A stretch of DNA of 64,000 bases from Alphaproteobacteria bacterium (lineage in GTDB: Bacteria > Pseudomonadota > Alphaproteobacteria > UBA8366): contig JAJFJD010000016.1 in assembly GCA_021774335.1 (NCBI GenBank), forward strand, positions 1 to 64,000. The letters are read 5' to 3'. The notes below the pieces were generated by a model. That model made no database searches. It saw nothing but the letters and a program-made list of their open reading frames with translations, and was not told the origin of the DNA. Positions 43,573-53,290 of the stretch are shown here, piece by piece. Position numbers and translations under genes: made by a program. Positions within the stretch are counted from its first letter, which is position 1; each line of letters opens with the position of its first letter.

Positions 43573-44502
43573 CTAGGCCGTCACCTCTTTCGCGCCGGTC
43601 GGCTCGTCACCGCGATGCACGTTGAGATACAGCAGCAACGGTACAGCAAGCGCCACCGACGAGTAGGTTCCGATGATCACGCCCCAAATCAAGGCGATGG
43701 TGAAACCGCGAATGACCTCGCCGCCGAATATGAACAGCGCGACCAAGGCCAATAGCGTGGTGACACTTGTCATGACCGTGCGGGACAGCGTTTCATTGAT
43801 CGATTGATTGAAGACGTCGGGCAGCGGCATCTTCTTGTACTTCCGCAAATTCTCCCGCACCCGGTCGTACACGACGACTGTGTCATTGATCGAATAGCCG
43901 GCAATGGTCAGCACCGCGGCCACCGTTGCCAGATTGAATTCGAGCGAAATTAGCGAGAACAGCCCAATCGTCGTTATCACGTCATGCGTCAAGGCGACGA
44001 CCGCGCCGACGCCGAACTGCCATTCGAATCTGAACCAGATATACATCAGGATCGCGCCGATGGCCGCGATCACGGCCCAGATGGCGGATTCCTGTAACTC
44101 CGCGCCGACGGTCGGCCCAACCAGTTCAGTCCGGCGGTATTCAACAACCTGATCGCCGATGGCCGCCTTGATCTTGCCCACCGCTACCTGCTGCGCGTTG
44201 TCGCCACCTTCCTGGCGCTGCACCCTCAGAAGCACCACGTCGGGCGTGCCGAATTCCTGCAAACTGACATCGCCCAACCCAAGCCCACCGACCTTGCCAC
44301 GAAGATTGCCTAAATCAGCCGGCCCCTTGGTCTTGATTTCGAGCATGATGCCGCCCAGAAAATCGATCCCGAGGTTCAATCCCTTGGTCGTGTACAGTCC
44401 AAGCGACGCCACGACCAGGAATGCCGACAACGCCATCGCAATGAAGCGTTTGCCGATGAAATCGAACTTCGTACCGGCGGGAACCAATCTAAGCGTCTTC
44501 AT
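43573..44502 (-). CDS. secF: protein translocase subunit SecF
   Basis: A 309-residue inner-membrane subunit of SecDF, which uses the proton gradient to complete protein export. Six membrane segments with a periplasmic P1-like loop; conserved 'FKF/IGKRF' N-terminus, 'LGIDFLGGIMLEI', 'TIAGYSINDTVVVYDRVREN' and 'TLSRTVMTSVTTLLALVALFIFGG'. Start ATG 44502, 22 bases after secD. Part of the yajC-secD-secF-Mth938 operon. Confidence 0.98.
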   Translation of the reverse strand: MKTLRLVPAGTKFDFIGKRFIAMALSAFLVVASLGLYTTKGLNLGIDFLGGIMLEIKTKGPADLGNLRGKVGGLGLGDVSLQEFGTPDVVLLRVQRQEGGDNAQQVAVGKIKAAIGDQVVEYRRTELVGPTVGAELQESAIWAVIAAIGAILMYIWFRFEWQFGVGAVVALTHDVITTIGLFSLISLEFNLATVAAVLTIAGYSINDTVVVYDRVRENLRKYKKMPLPDVFNQSINETLSRTVMTSVTTLLALVALFIFGGEVIRGFTIALIWGVIIGTYSSVALAVPLLLYLNVHRGDEPTGAKEVTA

Positions 44503-44524
44503 AACAAACGTCCTCCGGACCGGA

Positions 44525-46090
44525 TCAAATCGGTAATATTTGCGGGCGCTTACGGCGCAACCACAACACGACCTGGAAGCGTGTCACCATGATGGCGGTG
44601 AACATCGAGGTCATGATCCCAATGGACAATGTGACGGCAAACCCCTTGATCGGGCCCGATCCGAATGCGAATAGCAGGATCGCCGCGATTAGGGTCGTCA
44701 GGTTCGAATCGATAATCGTGGTCAGCGCGCGCCGATACCCCGCGTCCACCGCATTCAACGGCGACCGCCCGGCATTGGTCTCCTCGCGTATTCGCTCAAA
44801 GATCAGCACATTCGCATCTACCGCCATGCCCATTGTCAGGACAATCCCGGCTATTCCAGGCAGCGTCAGCGTTGCCTGCAGGAATGACAGCAACCCGAAA
44901 ATCAGGGCGACGTTAAAGGCCAATGCAACATTGGCCATGACCCCGAACAGGCCGTAAGTGATGATCATGAAAATCACCACCAGGACCATGCCGATGATGC
45001 TGGCGATCTTACCGGCGTCGATCGAGTCTTGGCCGAGACCGGGGCCGACCGAGCGTTCTTCCAGATAGGTCAGGTCGGCGGGCAACGCGCCGGCGCGCAG
45101 CAGTACCGAGAGATCCCGCGAACTCTGCGTGGTGAAGTTGCCCTGGATGATGCCGGAACCGCCGAGGATCGGCTCGTTGATCCGCGGCGCGGATATCACC
45201 TTGCCGTCGAGAACGACCGCGAATAGGCGGCCGACATTTTTCGACGTGATATCGCCGAAGATCCGCGCGCCACGCGTGTCGAAGCGGAAGCTGACAACCG
45301 GCTGGCTGTCCTGGAAACTCGGCTGCGCGTCCACCAGATTCTGTCCGCTGAGACGAACGCGGCGATGGATACAGTATTGGAATGGCTGTCCGTCAGGGCC
45401 GAGCTCGTCCGACGGCAAGAATTGCGATCCCGGCGGCACACGAGCGCCATTCGGATCACAGGCCATATTGATCATATGGAAGGTCATCTTGGCCGTCTTG
45501 CCGATCGTCGCCTTCAGCCGCTCGGTATCCCGGGCGCCCGGAACCTGAATCAATATCCGGTCCTCGCCCTGCCGTTGAATGATCGGCTCACGGGTCCCCA
45601 ATTCGTCGATTCGGCGGCGGATGACCTCGATCGACTGACCGATGACCGTCGTGATGCGATCCCGCAACGCCTGTTCCGACAGGCTCGCCCGGAACTTTCC
45701 TTCACCTTCAGACGATATCAGCAGGTCCGGATTTTCTAGCCGGATGCGCGACCGAACCGCGTCCGCCTTGTCCTCGTCGGGAATCTGGAAGACCAGTTCG
45801 CGTCTCTCGAGCGTGACGGCGCCCCGCACGCGCTCGCTGCGCATGGCAGTTCGGATCGCCGCTTTATAACTCTTGTCGAGGATATCATTGACGTAGCCCT
45901 CGGTGTCGACCTGCATCAATAGATGCGCGCCGCCCTGGAGGTCTAGGCCAAGATTGATGCGCTTGCCGGGTGCCCAATCAGGGCCACCGTCGAGCGATCC
46001 GCTCGGCAGAAAATTCGGCACCGCATAGAGCACGCCCAGCAGACACACGGCCAGGACAAGGATTCGCTTCCAATTTGGGAAATCAAGCAT
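44525..46090 (-). CDS. secD: protein translocase subunit SecD
   Basis: A 521-residue inner-membrane protein, partner of SecF. It has an N-terminal membrane segment, 'RINLGLDLQGGAHLLMQVDTEGY', a large periplasmic domain (~40-340) and five C-terminal membrane segments with 'GIVLTMGMAVDANVLIFERIREE', which holds the proton-path Asp. Length is within the short alphaproteobacterial range. Start ATG 46090. It lies 33 bases after yajC and 22 before secF. Confidence 0.98.
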   Translation of the reverse strand: MLDFPNWKRILVLAVCLLGVLYAVPNFLPSGSLDGGPDWAPGKRINLGLDLQGGAHLLMQVDTEGYVNDILDKSYKAAIRTAMRSERVRGAVTLERRELVFQIPDEDKADAVRSRIRLENPDLLISSEGEGKFRASLSEQALRDRITTVIGQSIEVIRRRIDELGTREPIIQRQGEDRILIQVPGARDTERLKATIGKTAKMTFHMINMACDPNGARVPPGSQFLPSDELGPDGQPFQYCIHRRVRLSGQNLVDAQPSFQDSQPVVSFRFDTRGARIFGDITSKNVGRLFAVVLDGKVISAPRINEPILGGSGIIQGNFTTQSSRDLSVLLRAGALPADLTYLEERSVGPGLGQDSIDAGKIASIIGMVLVVIFMIITYGLFGVMANVALAFNVALIFGLLSFLQATLTLPGIAGIVLTMGMAVDANVLIFERIREETNAGRSPLNAVDAGYRRALTTIIDSNLTTLIAAILLFAFGSGPIKGFAVTLSIGIMTSMFTAIMVTRFQVVLWLRRKRPQILPI

Positions 46091-46123
46091 AGGCCTCTGT
46101 TTCAGCTAAGGTCCGGAAACGGT

Positions 46124-46501
46124 TCAGCCTGCCTTGGCATCGCCGGCGGTTTTCTCGCTCTTTTCCTTCTTTTCGGCTTGCACCGGTTCGGTCTTCGACA
46201 AAACCTCGGAGATCGTGCCGCGCGAGACCCGGATTCTGACACCGTCCGCGATTTGCACGGCGAGTTCGTTCTCGTTGACCACCTTGGTCACGGTGCCGTA
46301 GATCCCGCCGCCGGTAATGATCTTGTCACCCCGGCGTACCTCGGTGAGCATCTGCCGATGGGCCTTCATCTTCTTTTGTTGAGGCCGGATCAGGAGGAAA
46401 TAGAAAACAGCGAAAATCAGTACCAGCGGGATCATCGCCTCCAGAAGGCCGCCCCCGCCGCCACCGCCGGCCCCCTGGGCCCAAGCAGTCGAAATAAACA
46501 T
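46124..46501 (-). CDS. yajC: preprotein translocase subunit YajC
   Basis: A 125-residue accessory subunit of the SecDF complex: a short N-terminus with a Gly run, one membrane helix (~22-41), then the conserved 'IRPQQKKMKAHRQMLTEVRRGDKIITGGGIYGTVTKV' domain and a Lys/Glu-rich tail longer than usual. ATG 46501 has GGGAGAC upstream; the adjacent TTG codon is not needed. It is first of the sec operon and divergent from the DUF815 ATPase gene. Confidence 0.97.
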   Translation of the reverse strand: MFISTAWAQGAGGGGGGGLLEAMIPLVLIFAVFYFLLIRPQQKKMKAHRQMLTEVRRGDKIITGGGIYGTVTKVVNENELAVQIADGVRIRVSRGTISEVLSKTEPVQAEKKEKSEKTAGDAKAG

Positions 46502-46685
46502 CAAAGTCTCCCAAATGGGCTTGCACGCCTGTGCACAGAGAGCGGACTATACCGGTCCGTGCCGTAATTTCAATCGAGCTAAACGCTTGGTCCTTCAAGC
46601 CGCCCCGTAATTGACGACCGCCCCTCCCATCGCTAGGGTCCGCCGCCAGCGTGAATAAGCACGCCATTTCCGGTATATCGATGTG

Positions 46686-47552
46686 ATGGACGACAATAAC
46701 AAGACCCATACTCTGTTAACGCGGATTGCCAACGCGCTGGAGCGATTGGCCCCGGAGTCCGCCGCCGCCGCGGATTTTGACGTTGCCGACGCCTTCGTCT
46801 GGCGCGCCGAGGCCAATACCCTCGACCCGGTTCCCGTGGTCAACCGCATCGATATCAATCTTCTCAAGGGAATAGGACGTCAGGTTGAGACCCTGCTGGA
46901 AAATACCCGGCGGTTCGCCGACGGCCTTCCGGCCAACAACGCCCTGCTCTGGGGTGCCCGCGGCACCGGCAAAAGCTCGCTGGTGAAGGCGGTCCATGCC
47001 GAGATCAATTCCGAAGACGACCGTAGCCTGGCCCTGGTCGAAATCCATCGCGAAGACATCCCCAGCCTGCCCCATCTTTTGAGCCTGCTCCGCAGCACCG
47101 AACGGCGCTGCGTGGTGTTCTGCGACGATCTCTCGTTTGATGGCGACGATGCCAGCTATAAATCCCTGAAAGCGATGCTGGAAGGCGGTATCGAAGGCCG
47201 CCCCGGCAACGTGATTTTCTACGCGACGTCCAACCGCCGCCACCTGTTGCCGCGCGACATGATGGAAAACGAGCGTTCGACCGCGATCAATCCTTCCGAA
47301 GCCGTCGAGGAGAAAGTCTCACTGTCCGACCGTTTCGGCCTGTGGCTTGGCTTCCACAACTGCGATCAGGATACCTTCTTTGCAATGATCGAAGGCTATA
47401 TCGCGTATTACGACCTTCAGGTCGGGGAAATCGATTGGAAGGCGGAGGCGAAGGAATGGTCGGTCACCCGCGGCGCCCGTTCCGGCCGCGTCGCCTGGCA
47501 ATATGTGCAGGATTTATCCGGACGGCTTGGCCAGCATCTCAATGGGTCCTGA
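46686..47552 (+). CDS. DUF815 P-loop ATPase
   Basis: A 288-residue AAA+-like ATPase of the DUF815 family, commonly next to yajC in alphaproteobacteria. Walker A is 'GARGTGKSS' (90-98), Walker B 'CVVFCDDLSF', sensor 1 'VIFYATSNRRHLLP', and 'KVSLSDRFGLWLGFHNCDQDTFFAMI' is family-specific. The physiological role is unknown. ATG 46686 is preferred over the GTG one codon before. Its 3' end overlaps the convergent nlpD-like gene by 39 bases, an unusually long coding overlap. Confidence 0.95.
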   Translation: MDDNNKTHTLLTRIANALERLAPESAAAADFDVADAFVWRAEANTLDPVPVVNRIDINLLKGIGRQVETLLENTRRFADGLPANNALLWGARGTGKSSLVKAVHAEINSEDDRSLALVEIHREDIPSLPHLLSLLRSTERRCVVFCDDLSFDGDDASYKSLKAMLEGGIEGRPGNVIFYATSNRRHLLPRDMMENERSTAINPSEAVEEKVSLSDRFGLWLGFHNCDQDTFFAMIEGYIAYYDLQVGEIDWKAEAKEWSVTRGARSGRVAWQYVQDLSGRLGQHLNGS

Positions 47553-48770
47553 CCCGTTCAGGGCCGCGCGCCGCTGACGCAGGTATTTCTTCGGATTGAC
47601 CGCACGACGCCCTTTGCGAATCTCGAAATGCAGCTGCGGTTTGGCGACATTGCCGGAACTGCCGACCTTGGCAATCGTCTGGCCGCGCACAACCCGCTGG
47701 CCCCGCTTCACCAATACCTTATCCGCATGCGCATAGGCCGTCATATAGCCCTTCGCGTGCTTGATCAGGATGAGATTGCCGAAGCCGCGTAACTCGTTGC
47801 CGCGATACGCCACCACACCGTTCTGCGCCGCCAGGACCGGTGTTCCGCGCGGCGCGGCGATGTTGATCCCGTCATTATGCAAACCGCCCTTTTTGGGACC
47901 GAACCGCGAAATCACCCGCCCGGAAATCGGCCAGAGGAAGCCAGATTTACTGAGTTGCTTCGGCCGCGGAATATTGGTCGAGGGCGGGACGATGACCTGC
48001 CGCGGCGGTGGTGCGATGGCGATCTGCGATTGGGAAGACGGATTGGACCGCGATGGCGCAGCCGAGGGCGGCGGATCGATCGATCGATCGCCTTCCCCCT
48101 TATCGACGGCCGCAACCGTCGTCACGGCGGCTTGCGTCCCCGGAAGCAGCAAGGTCTGGCCGATCTTGATCGTAAAGGGCGTTCCGACCCCGTTCAGACG
48201 CGCGAGTTCCTTTCTCGAAACGTCGTAGCGCCGCGAGATTGCGTAAACTGTTTCCCCCTTGCGCACCAAATGCGTTCGTTGGGCCGGTACCGTGATCTTC
48301 TGCCCCAACGCGAGAATATACGGCGGTTCGAGCTTGTTGATGATCAACAGGCTTCGCACCGGCACGCCATACAAGCGCGAAATCGCATAGACCGTCTGTT
48401 TCTTCGTGACGATATGAACGCCACTGGCCGGCACCGGGCGATACTTTCCGGCCGCGCCCTTCCGGTCGTAGGCGGTAACCGCTGTTTTGCCGCGGGAAAA
48501 TCCGCTGAGAGCTTGCTGCCGGGACGCCCCACCCTTCGGCGGCAACGGTTTGCTCTCGATCGCCCCGCTGCGCCCCCGCCGCGGCTTGGCGCGCGGTATG
48601 GGCGCCTGGGGTTCCTTGATGCCGCGACGCGACGCCAGCTGCCGTTCCGTCGTGCGTGCGTGCTCTTCGTACAACACCACGTTGGCGGGCTGCGCACAGG
48701 CGCCGCACAGTAATGCGATCATTGTCGACGCAAGTCCGAGGGTACGAGGCGAGGATCGGTGCATGACCAT
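47514..48770 (-). CDS. nlpD: NlpD-like LysM/M23 lipoprotein, degenerate LytM domain
   Basis: A 418-residue protein with a lipobox-like signal ('LLCGAC', Cys ~25), two LysM domains (~119-165 and 168-212), a Pro/Ser-rich linker and a C-terminal M23/LytM domain (~285-405). The metal motif HxGxD reads 'NDGIN', with both His and Asp replaced by Asn, so it should not cleave wall itself; like E. coli NlpD it probably activates amidases at division. 'AYAHADKVLVKRGQ' and 'LHFEIRKG' remain. Its ATG overlaps the pcm stop (TAATG), giving translational coupling. Confidence 0.93.
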   Translation of the reverse strand: MVMHRSSPRTLGLASTMIALLCGACAQPANVVLYEEHARTTERQLASRRGIKEPQAPIPRAKPRRGRSGAIESKPLPPKGGASRQQALSGFSRGKTAVTAYDRKGAAGKYRPVPASGVHIVTKKQTVYAISRLYGVPVRSLLIINKLEPPYILALGQKITVPAQRTHLVRKGETVYAISRRYDVSRKELARLNGVGTPFTIKIGQTLLLPGTQAAVTTVAAVDKGEGDRSIDPPPSAAPSRSNPSSQSQIAIAPPPRQVIVPPSTNIPRPKQLSKSGFLWPISGRVISRFGPKKGGLHNDGINIAAPRGTPVLAAQNGVVAYRGNELRGFGNLILIKHAKGYMTAYAHADKVLVKRGQRVVRGQTIAKVGSSGNVAKPQLHFEIRKGRRAVNPKKYLRQRRAALNGSGPIEMLAKPSG

Positions 48771-49420
48771 TACACCGCGATACGCCGTTGAGCGCGCCCG
48801 GAGACGAGCGGCACGAAACGGACCGGACCCAGGTCTTCAACGTCGGGCACATTGTCTGTTTTGACGAATCGCATGATTCGCTGTTCGCCGCGATCCTCGC
48901 CCAAGGGGCATACCATGACCCCGCCGACCGCGAGTTGATCCCATAAAAGCGGCGGGATTTCCTCGGACGCGGCGGACACCAGAATCCGTTCGAACGGCGC
49001 CTGCTCGGGCCAGCCCAGACTTCCATCGCCGGTGCGGCCGGTCACATTGTGACGGCGCAGACCAGCGATACGGTCCTCGGCGAGTTGCATCAAATTCCCT
49101 TCGCGTTCGATCGCGTAGACCCGGCGAAACAGATACGACAGGATCGCAGTCTGATACCCTGACCCGCTGCCGACTTCCAGCACTTTCAAGTTCTTGTCGG
49201 GATTCAACGCTTGCACCATCCGTGCCACGATCGTCGGCTGACTGATCGTCTGCCCATGACCAATCGGCAGCGCGGTGTCCTCCCACGTCTGGTCCTGAAA
49301 CGCGTCCGGCACGAATAATCCACGCGGCACATTCTCCAATGCCGACAGCAGTCCGGTATCGGTAATACCGGCGCGACGAAGATCGAGGATCAGACGAATT
49401 TTTTGGGTCGGCGGCGTCAC
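48770..49420 (-). CDS. pcm: protein-L-isoaspartate O-methyltransferase
   Basis: A 216-residue SAM-dependent enzyme that repairs isoaspartyl residues in damaged proteins. Motifs: 'VPRGLFVPDAFQDQTWEDTALPIGHGQTISQPTIVARM', motif I 'VLEVGSGSGYQTAIL', and 'RILVSAASEEIPPLLWDQLAVGGVMVCPLG'. Start GTG 49420. It is in the conserved surE-pcm-nlpD order, 24 bases after surE and overlapping nlpD. Confidence 0.97.
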   Translation of the reverse strand: MTPPTQKIRLILDLRRAGITDTGLLSALENVPRGLFVPDAFQDQTWEDTALPIGHGQTISQPTIVARMVQALNPDKNLKVLEVGSGSGYQTAILSYLFRRVYAIEREGNLMQLAEDRIAGLRRHNVTGRTGDGSLGWPEQAPFERILVSAASEEIPPLLWDQLAVGGVMVCPLGEDRGEQRIMRFVKTDNVPDVEDLGPVRFVPLVSGRAQRRIAV

Positions 49421-49444
49421 CGCGTGGTCCCATCTAGTTTGCGT

Positions 49445-50233
49445 CTAGCGTTCGGGCTTTGTTGTAGCAAAAAGCGAGCGAATAGTCGTTAACGACCCGC
49501 GATGCGTTAGATCGACATGCAACGGCGTGATCGCAATGTCGTTCCGGTTGATCGCGCGGAAGTCGGCGTCGCCGCGTTTGCGCCGGTCATTGTGCTGCGG
49601 TTCGCCGATCATATAATACTGCCGGCCGCGCAGCGGCACGCCGTGTATCTCATATCCTGCGCTTCGCCGGCCCTGCGGCACCACCACGGTATCCCGCACG
49701 TCCTTGACCGGGCAGGCCGGGAAATTCACGTTCATGAAGACGTCACGTGTCCATTCCACGGACAACAATCGCCTGATGATGTCCGCGCCATAGTGACGCG
49801 ACGTTGCCCAGTCGATCGCCCGGCCCTCACCGGTAGACTGGCTCAAGGCGATTGACTGGAACCCCAACAGTGCGCCTTCCATGGCGCCCGCCACTGTCCC
49901 GGAATAAATCACTTCCTCGGCCAAATTGGCGCCCTTGTTGACGCCTGACAAAACCAAATCCGGCGGCGACCCTGCCATGATCTCGCCCACCGCCAGCAAC
50001 ACGCAATCCGTCGGGCTGCCCGAAACCGCAAAACGCCGGCGGCCAAGTTTCTCGACCCGGATTGAGCTGGTTACGGTGAAGGCATGACTGGCGCCGCTTT
50101 GTTCCGTATGCGGTGCAACAACCCAGACTTCTTTGCCCAGCGAACGGGCAATCTTTTCCATAACCTTGAGGCCGGGTGCGGCGATCCCGTCGTCGTTGAC
50201 CACCAGAATTCGAGCGTTCGCCAAGTCCACCAT
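49445..50233 (-). CDS. surE: 5'/3'-nucleotidase SurE
   Basis: A 262-residue metal-dependent phosphatase acting on nucleoside monophosphates. The metal motif N-D-D in 'ILVVNDDGIAAPGL', then 'VVAPHTEQSGASHAFT', 'VSGSPTDCVLLA', 'PDLVLSGVNKGANLAEEVIYSGTVAGAMEG' are complete. I chose ATG 50233; the open frame continues upstream into serS without support. Between serS (24 bases) and pcm (24 bases), typical stationary-phase survival gene order. Confidence 0.98.
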   Translation of the reverse strand: MVDLANARILVVNDDGIAAPGLKVMEKIARSLGKEVWVVAPHTEQSGASHAFTVTSSIRVEKLGRRRFAVSGSPTDCVLLAVGEIMAGSPPDLVLSGVNKGANLAEEVIYSGTVAGAMEGALLGFQSIALSQSTGEGRAIDWATSRHYGADIIRRLLSVEWTRDVFMNVNFPACPVKDVRDTVVVPQGRRSAGYEIHGVPLRGRQYYMIGEPQHNDRRKRGDADFRAINRNDIAITPLHVDLTHRGSLTTIRSLFATTKPER

Positions 50234-50256
50234 CGTACTGCGCCGGCTCCTCTCCC

Positions 50257-51537
50257 TTAACCGCGATCGACGTCGATGCGGTCCTGCCCGCCCATGAAAG
50301 GCTTGAGCACATCGGGAACGGCGATGGACCCATCCTCCTGCTGGTAGTTCTCCAGCACGGCGATCAACGTGCGGCCGACTGCCAGACCGGAGCCATTCAG
50401 CGTGTGGACGAACCGGGTTCCCTTTTCGGTCGGCACCTTGAAGCGCGCGTTCATACGGCGCGCCTGGAAATCCCCGCAATTCGAGCAGCTTGAAATCTCG
50501 CGATACCGGTTCTGGCCGGGCAGCCAGACCTCGATGTCATAGGTCTTGCGCGCGTTGAAGCCCATGTCCCCGGTGCACAAGGTCACCAACCGATAGGACA
50601 GGCCAAGGCGCTTCAACACCTCCTCGGCGCAGCCGGTCATGCGTTCCAACTCGTTTTCCGACTCGTCCGGGTGCGTGACGCTAACCAATTCCACCTTGCT
50701 GAATTGATGTTGGCGCAGCATGCCGCGCGTATCCTTGCCCGCCGACCCCGCTTCGGAGCGAAAACACGGCGTCCAAGCGGTCACGCGAAGCGGCAGCTCG
50801 TCGACGCCGGTCACCGCGTCGGCAACCAAGCTCGTCAACGGCACTTCGGCGGTCGGAATCAGCCAAAAATTATCGCCGGCGCGATACAGGTCTTCCTCGA
50901 ATTTCGGCAACTGCCCCGTGCCGTACATGGTCTGCGTGCGCACGAGCGCCGGCGGCACGACCTCCGTATAGCCGAATTCCTCGGTATGCAGGGTCAGCAT
51001 GAAATTCGCCAAGGCGCGGTCGAGTTTCGCCAGCGCGCCCGATAGCACCACGAACCGGGAACCCGACAACCGCGCCGCGGTCTCGAAATCCATCATGCCG
51101 AGCGCTTCGCCGAGATCGAAATGTTCCCGTGCTTCGAAATTCATCTGACGGGCTTCGCCGACCACCCGCTCCTCACGGTTGTCGTCTTCGTCCGCCCCAT
51201 CCGGCACATCGTCCGCCGGCAGATTGGGTAGCGTCTCGAGAATTTCCTTCAGCGCCGCCGCCCTGGCGCGTTCATCCTTCTCGGCGATGTCCATACGATC
51301 CTTGATCGACTGCACCTCCGCCATCAGGTCGGTCGCGTCCTCGCCCTTCTTCTTCGCCGCACCGATCAACTTGGACGCCTCGTTGCGGCGTTGCTGCATC
51401 TCCTGCACCGCAGTCTGCGCCGCGCGCCGTTGAACATCCAACTCAAGGATTTCCGCCGAGGCGGGCGCCAGACCACGGCGACCGAGGCCCGTGTCAAATG
51501 CGTCGGGGTTTTCACGAATGAACCGCAAGTCTTGCAT
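50257..51537 (-). CDS. serS: seryl-tRNA synthetase
   Basis: A 426-residue class II synthetase. N-terminal tRNA-binding coiled coil (residues ~27-105), then catalytic core with motif 1 '[28 protein letters not shown]', motif 2 '[28 protein letters not shown]'-type segment, and motif 3 '[19 protein letters not shown]'. Charges tRNA-Ser and tRNA-Sec. Start ATG 51537. Lies between tatC and surE. Confidence 0.98.
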   Translation of the reverse strand: MQDLRFIRENPDAFDTGLGRRGLAPASAEILELDVQRRAAQTAVQEMQQRRNEASKLIGAAKKKGEDATDLMAEVQSIKDRMDIAEKDERARAAALKEILETLPNLPADDVPDGADEDDNREERVVGEARQMNFEAREHFDLGEALGMMDFETAARLSGSRFVVLSGALAKLDRALANFMLTLHTEEFGYTEVVPPALVRTQTMYGTGQLPKFEEDLYRAGDNFWLIPTAEVPLTSLVADAVTGVDELPLRVTAWTPCFRSEAGSAGKDTRGMLRQHQFSKVELVSVTHPDESENELERMTGCAEEVLKRLGLSYRLVTLCTGDMGFNARKTYDIEVWLPGQNRYREISSCSNCGDFQARRMNARFKVPTEKGTRFVHTLNGSGLAVGRTLIAVLENYQQEDGSIAVPDVLKPFMGGQDRIDVDRG

Positions 51538-51601
51538 GGCTTTAAACCGGTCTCGGATGAAATAGTGTTGAGAATTCTGCGGCTTTATACGGGGCTAGCC
51601 G

Positions 51602-52405
51602 TCAGATGTCATCATCGTCGAGTTCGCGGTCCAACTCGTCTTCGCGCTCCTTGCGCTTCCGCTCGACAAGACGTGCGCACCAGATCGAAATCTCATACAG
51701 GCAGATAATCGGCAAGGCGAGCCCGATCTGACTCAACGGATCCGGCGGCGTAAGGACCGCAGCCGCGATAAAGGCCCCGACGACAGCGTAGCGGCGTTTC
51801 TCGCGCATACCCTGGCTGGTGGCCAATCCGGCGCGCGCCAGCAACGTCAGCAGGACCGGCAACTCGAAACTGATGCCGAACGCGAATATCAGCCGCATGA
51901 CCAGGCTCAGATATTCGTTGACCTTGGGTTCCAGGGCGATCGCGAGCTGACCTTCCCCGCCCGTCTGCTCGAATCCCGCAAAAAACTGCCAGGCGACTGG
52001 CAGGACGAGATAGTAGACGAAGGCCGCGCCGGCCAAGAACAGGAAGGGCGTGGCGATCAGGAATGGAAGGAACGCGTATTTTTCATGGCGGTAGAGCCCC
52101 GGCGCCACAAACATCCAAACCTGGTTGGAAATCAGCGGAAACGCCAGGAACGCGCCGGCAAAGAAGGCAACCTTGATCTCCGTGAAGAACTTCTCGTGTA
52201 GCGCCGTGTAAATCAGCCGCCGGGATTCCTGACCGGTCCAGAGATCGGCTAATGGCGCCACGAGGAAATTGAAGATCGGGTCGGCGAAATAGAAACTGAT
52301 CAAGAAACAAACGAGAAAGGACGCCGCGCTGTAGATCAATCTGCGACGAAGCTCGATCAGATGATCGAGCAACGGCATCTTCGCTTCCTCGATATCCCCG
52401 CTCAT
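51602..52405 (-). CDS. tatC: twin-arginine translocase subunit TatC
   Basis: A 267-residue six-helix membrane protein, the twin-arginine signal receptor. N-terminal 'MPLLDHLIELRRRLIYS', 'FPLISNQVWMFVAPGLYRHEK' and 'FGISFELPVLLTLLARAG' are diagnostic. The charged C-terminal tail (Lys/Arg/Glu/Asp) is longer than in E. coli. Its ATG overlaps the tatB stop (ATGA at 52402-52405). Confidence 0.98.
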   Translation of the reverse strand: MSGDIEEAKMPLLDHLIELRRRLIYSAASFLVCFLISFYFADPIFNFLVAPLADLWTGQESRRLIYTALHEKFFTEIKVAFFAGAFLAFPLISNQVWMFVAPGLYRHEKYAFLPFLIATPFLFLAGAAFVYYLVLPVAWQFFAGFEQTGGEGQLAIALEPKVNEYLSLVMRLIFAFGISFELPVLLTLLARAGLATSQGMREKRRYAVVGAFIAAAVLTPPDPLSQIGLALPIICLYEISIWCARLVERKRKEREDELDRELDDDDI

Positions 52406-52821
52406 CCGGCGCTTTCCGTCTTACCGCCAGCGATCTTTGGGTCCGGCCCGATGGTTTCACTCTCAATGCTTGCAGGCTTGTCGGCGGCGATCTCGGGATC
52501 ATTGACCATGTCCTTGGTGTCTTCAAGGGCACCGCCGATCTCCTCGACCGCCTCCTTCATCTCACCGGACGGGTCGATGGTCCGCTCGATCTCGCCTTCG
52601 ATATCGATACCAGCGCCCTTTTCGATCTCTTTCCGGAGATCGTCCAAGTCGGCTTCGCGGGCGAGATCGTCGATTCCGTCCTGGAATTCGCGCGCCATCG
52701 ACCGAACCTTGCGAATCCATAGGGTTACGGTGCGGAGGACCCGCGGCAACTCCTTCGGCCCGACCACGATGATGGTGATCAGGGCGACGAGAAACAGTTC
52801 TTGCCAGCCGATGTCAAACAT
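52402..52821 (-). CDS. tatB: twin-arginine translocase subunit TatB
   Basis: A 139-residue protein with one N-terminal membrane helix ('MFDIGWQELFLVALITIIVVGPKELPRVLRTV'), the conserved Glu and GPKxLP hinge, an amphipathic helix and a long acidic tail. It passes Tat substrates from TatC to TatA. Start ATG 52821, 44 bases after tatA, overlapping tatC. Confidence 0.97.
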   Translation of the reverse strand: MFDIGWQELFLVALITIIVVGPKELPRVLRTVTLWIRKVRSMAREFQDGIDDLAREADLDDLRKEIEKGAGIDIEGEIERTIDPSGEMKEAVEEIGGALEDTKDMVNDPEIAADKPASIESETIGPDPKIAGGKTESAG

Positions 52822-52865
52822 GGCGGCACGTCATGCCTTGGATTGCTGGGGAGACGGCGACGCGG

Positions 52866-53108
52866 TCAGCCCTTCGCGGCCTTGTCATTTTCCGCTGCCG
52901 TCGGAGAGGCCACTTTCTCCGTCTCCGCGTTGTTCGTGACCGGCGCTGACTCGGCGTTGTCGGCGCTCTCGTCCTTCACCTGTTTCTTGAAGGACTTCAG
53001 CCCCTTACCGAAATCACCCATGAGCCGCGACAGTTTTCCGCCACCGCCGAATAAGACAAGGACAACGACCAGGACGATAAGCCAATGCCAAATACTGAAT
53101 GTGCCCAA
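52866..53108 (-). CDS. tatA: twin-arginine translocase subunit TatA
   Basis: An 80-residue pore-forming subunit: short N-terminus, membrane helix (~6-21), '[24 protein letters not shown]' hinge and amphipathic helix, and an acidic/Ala tail. The start is TTG 53108 with GAGGAGAC six bases upstream and the expected '[12 protein letters not shown]' N-terminus. First of tatA-tatB-tatC. The neighbouring scpB, usually adjacent, is separated by an ABC ATPase gene. Confidence 0.97.
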   Translation of the reverse strand: MGTFSIWHWLIVLVVVLVLFGGGGKLSRLMGDFGKGLKSFKKQVKDESADNAESAPVTNNAETEKVASPTAAENDKAAKG

Positions 53109-53263
53109 GCTGATGTCTCCTCGTTACCCGCGCGGGTTGATGCGCGTCAGACCGCGCCGATCATTGCAGAACACGCACGCCCCCGCAACGATCCTTTGAT
53201 ACCAAGAGTTATCTCGAAAAGCCTGTATTCCAAGCCTTTGGACGATGTGTCATCCCATACATC

Positions 53264-53288
53264 AAAACGGTATCCGCGGCACCGTTTT
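53264..53288 (-). terminator. hairpin after the orphan ABC ATPase
   Basis: AAAACGGT (53288-53281 on minus) pairs with ACCGTTTT (53271-53264) around a nine-base loop, directly after the ATPase stop; the 3' arm supplies a four-T end. Confidence 0.65.
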
Positions 53289-53290
53289 CG

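Noticed and set aside
48073..48090. GATCGATCGATC tandem repeat
   Set aside because: It is in frame within the nlpD linker region and too short to be a separate element.
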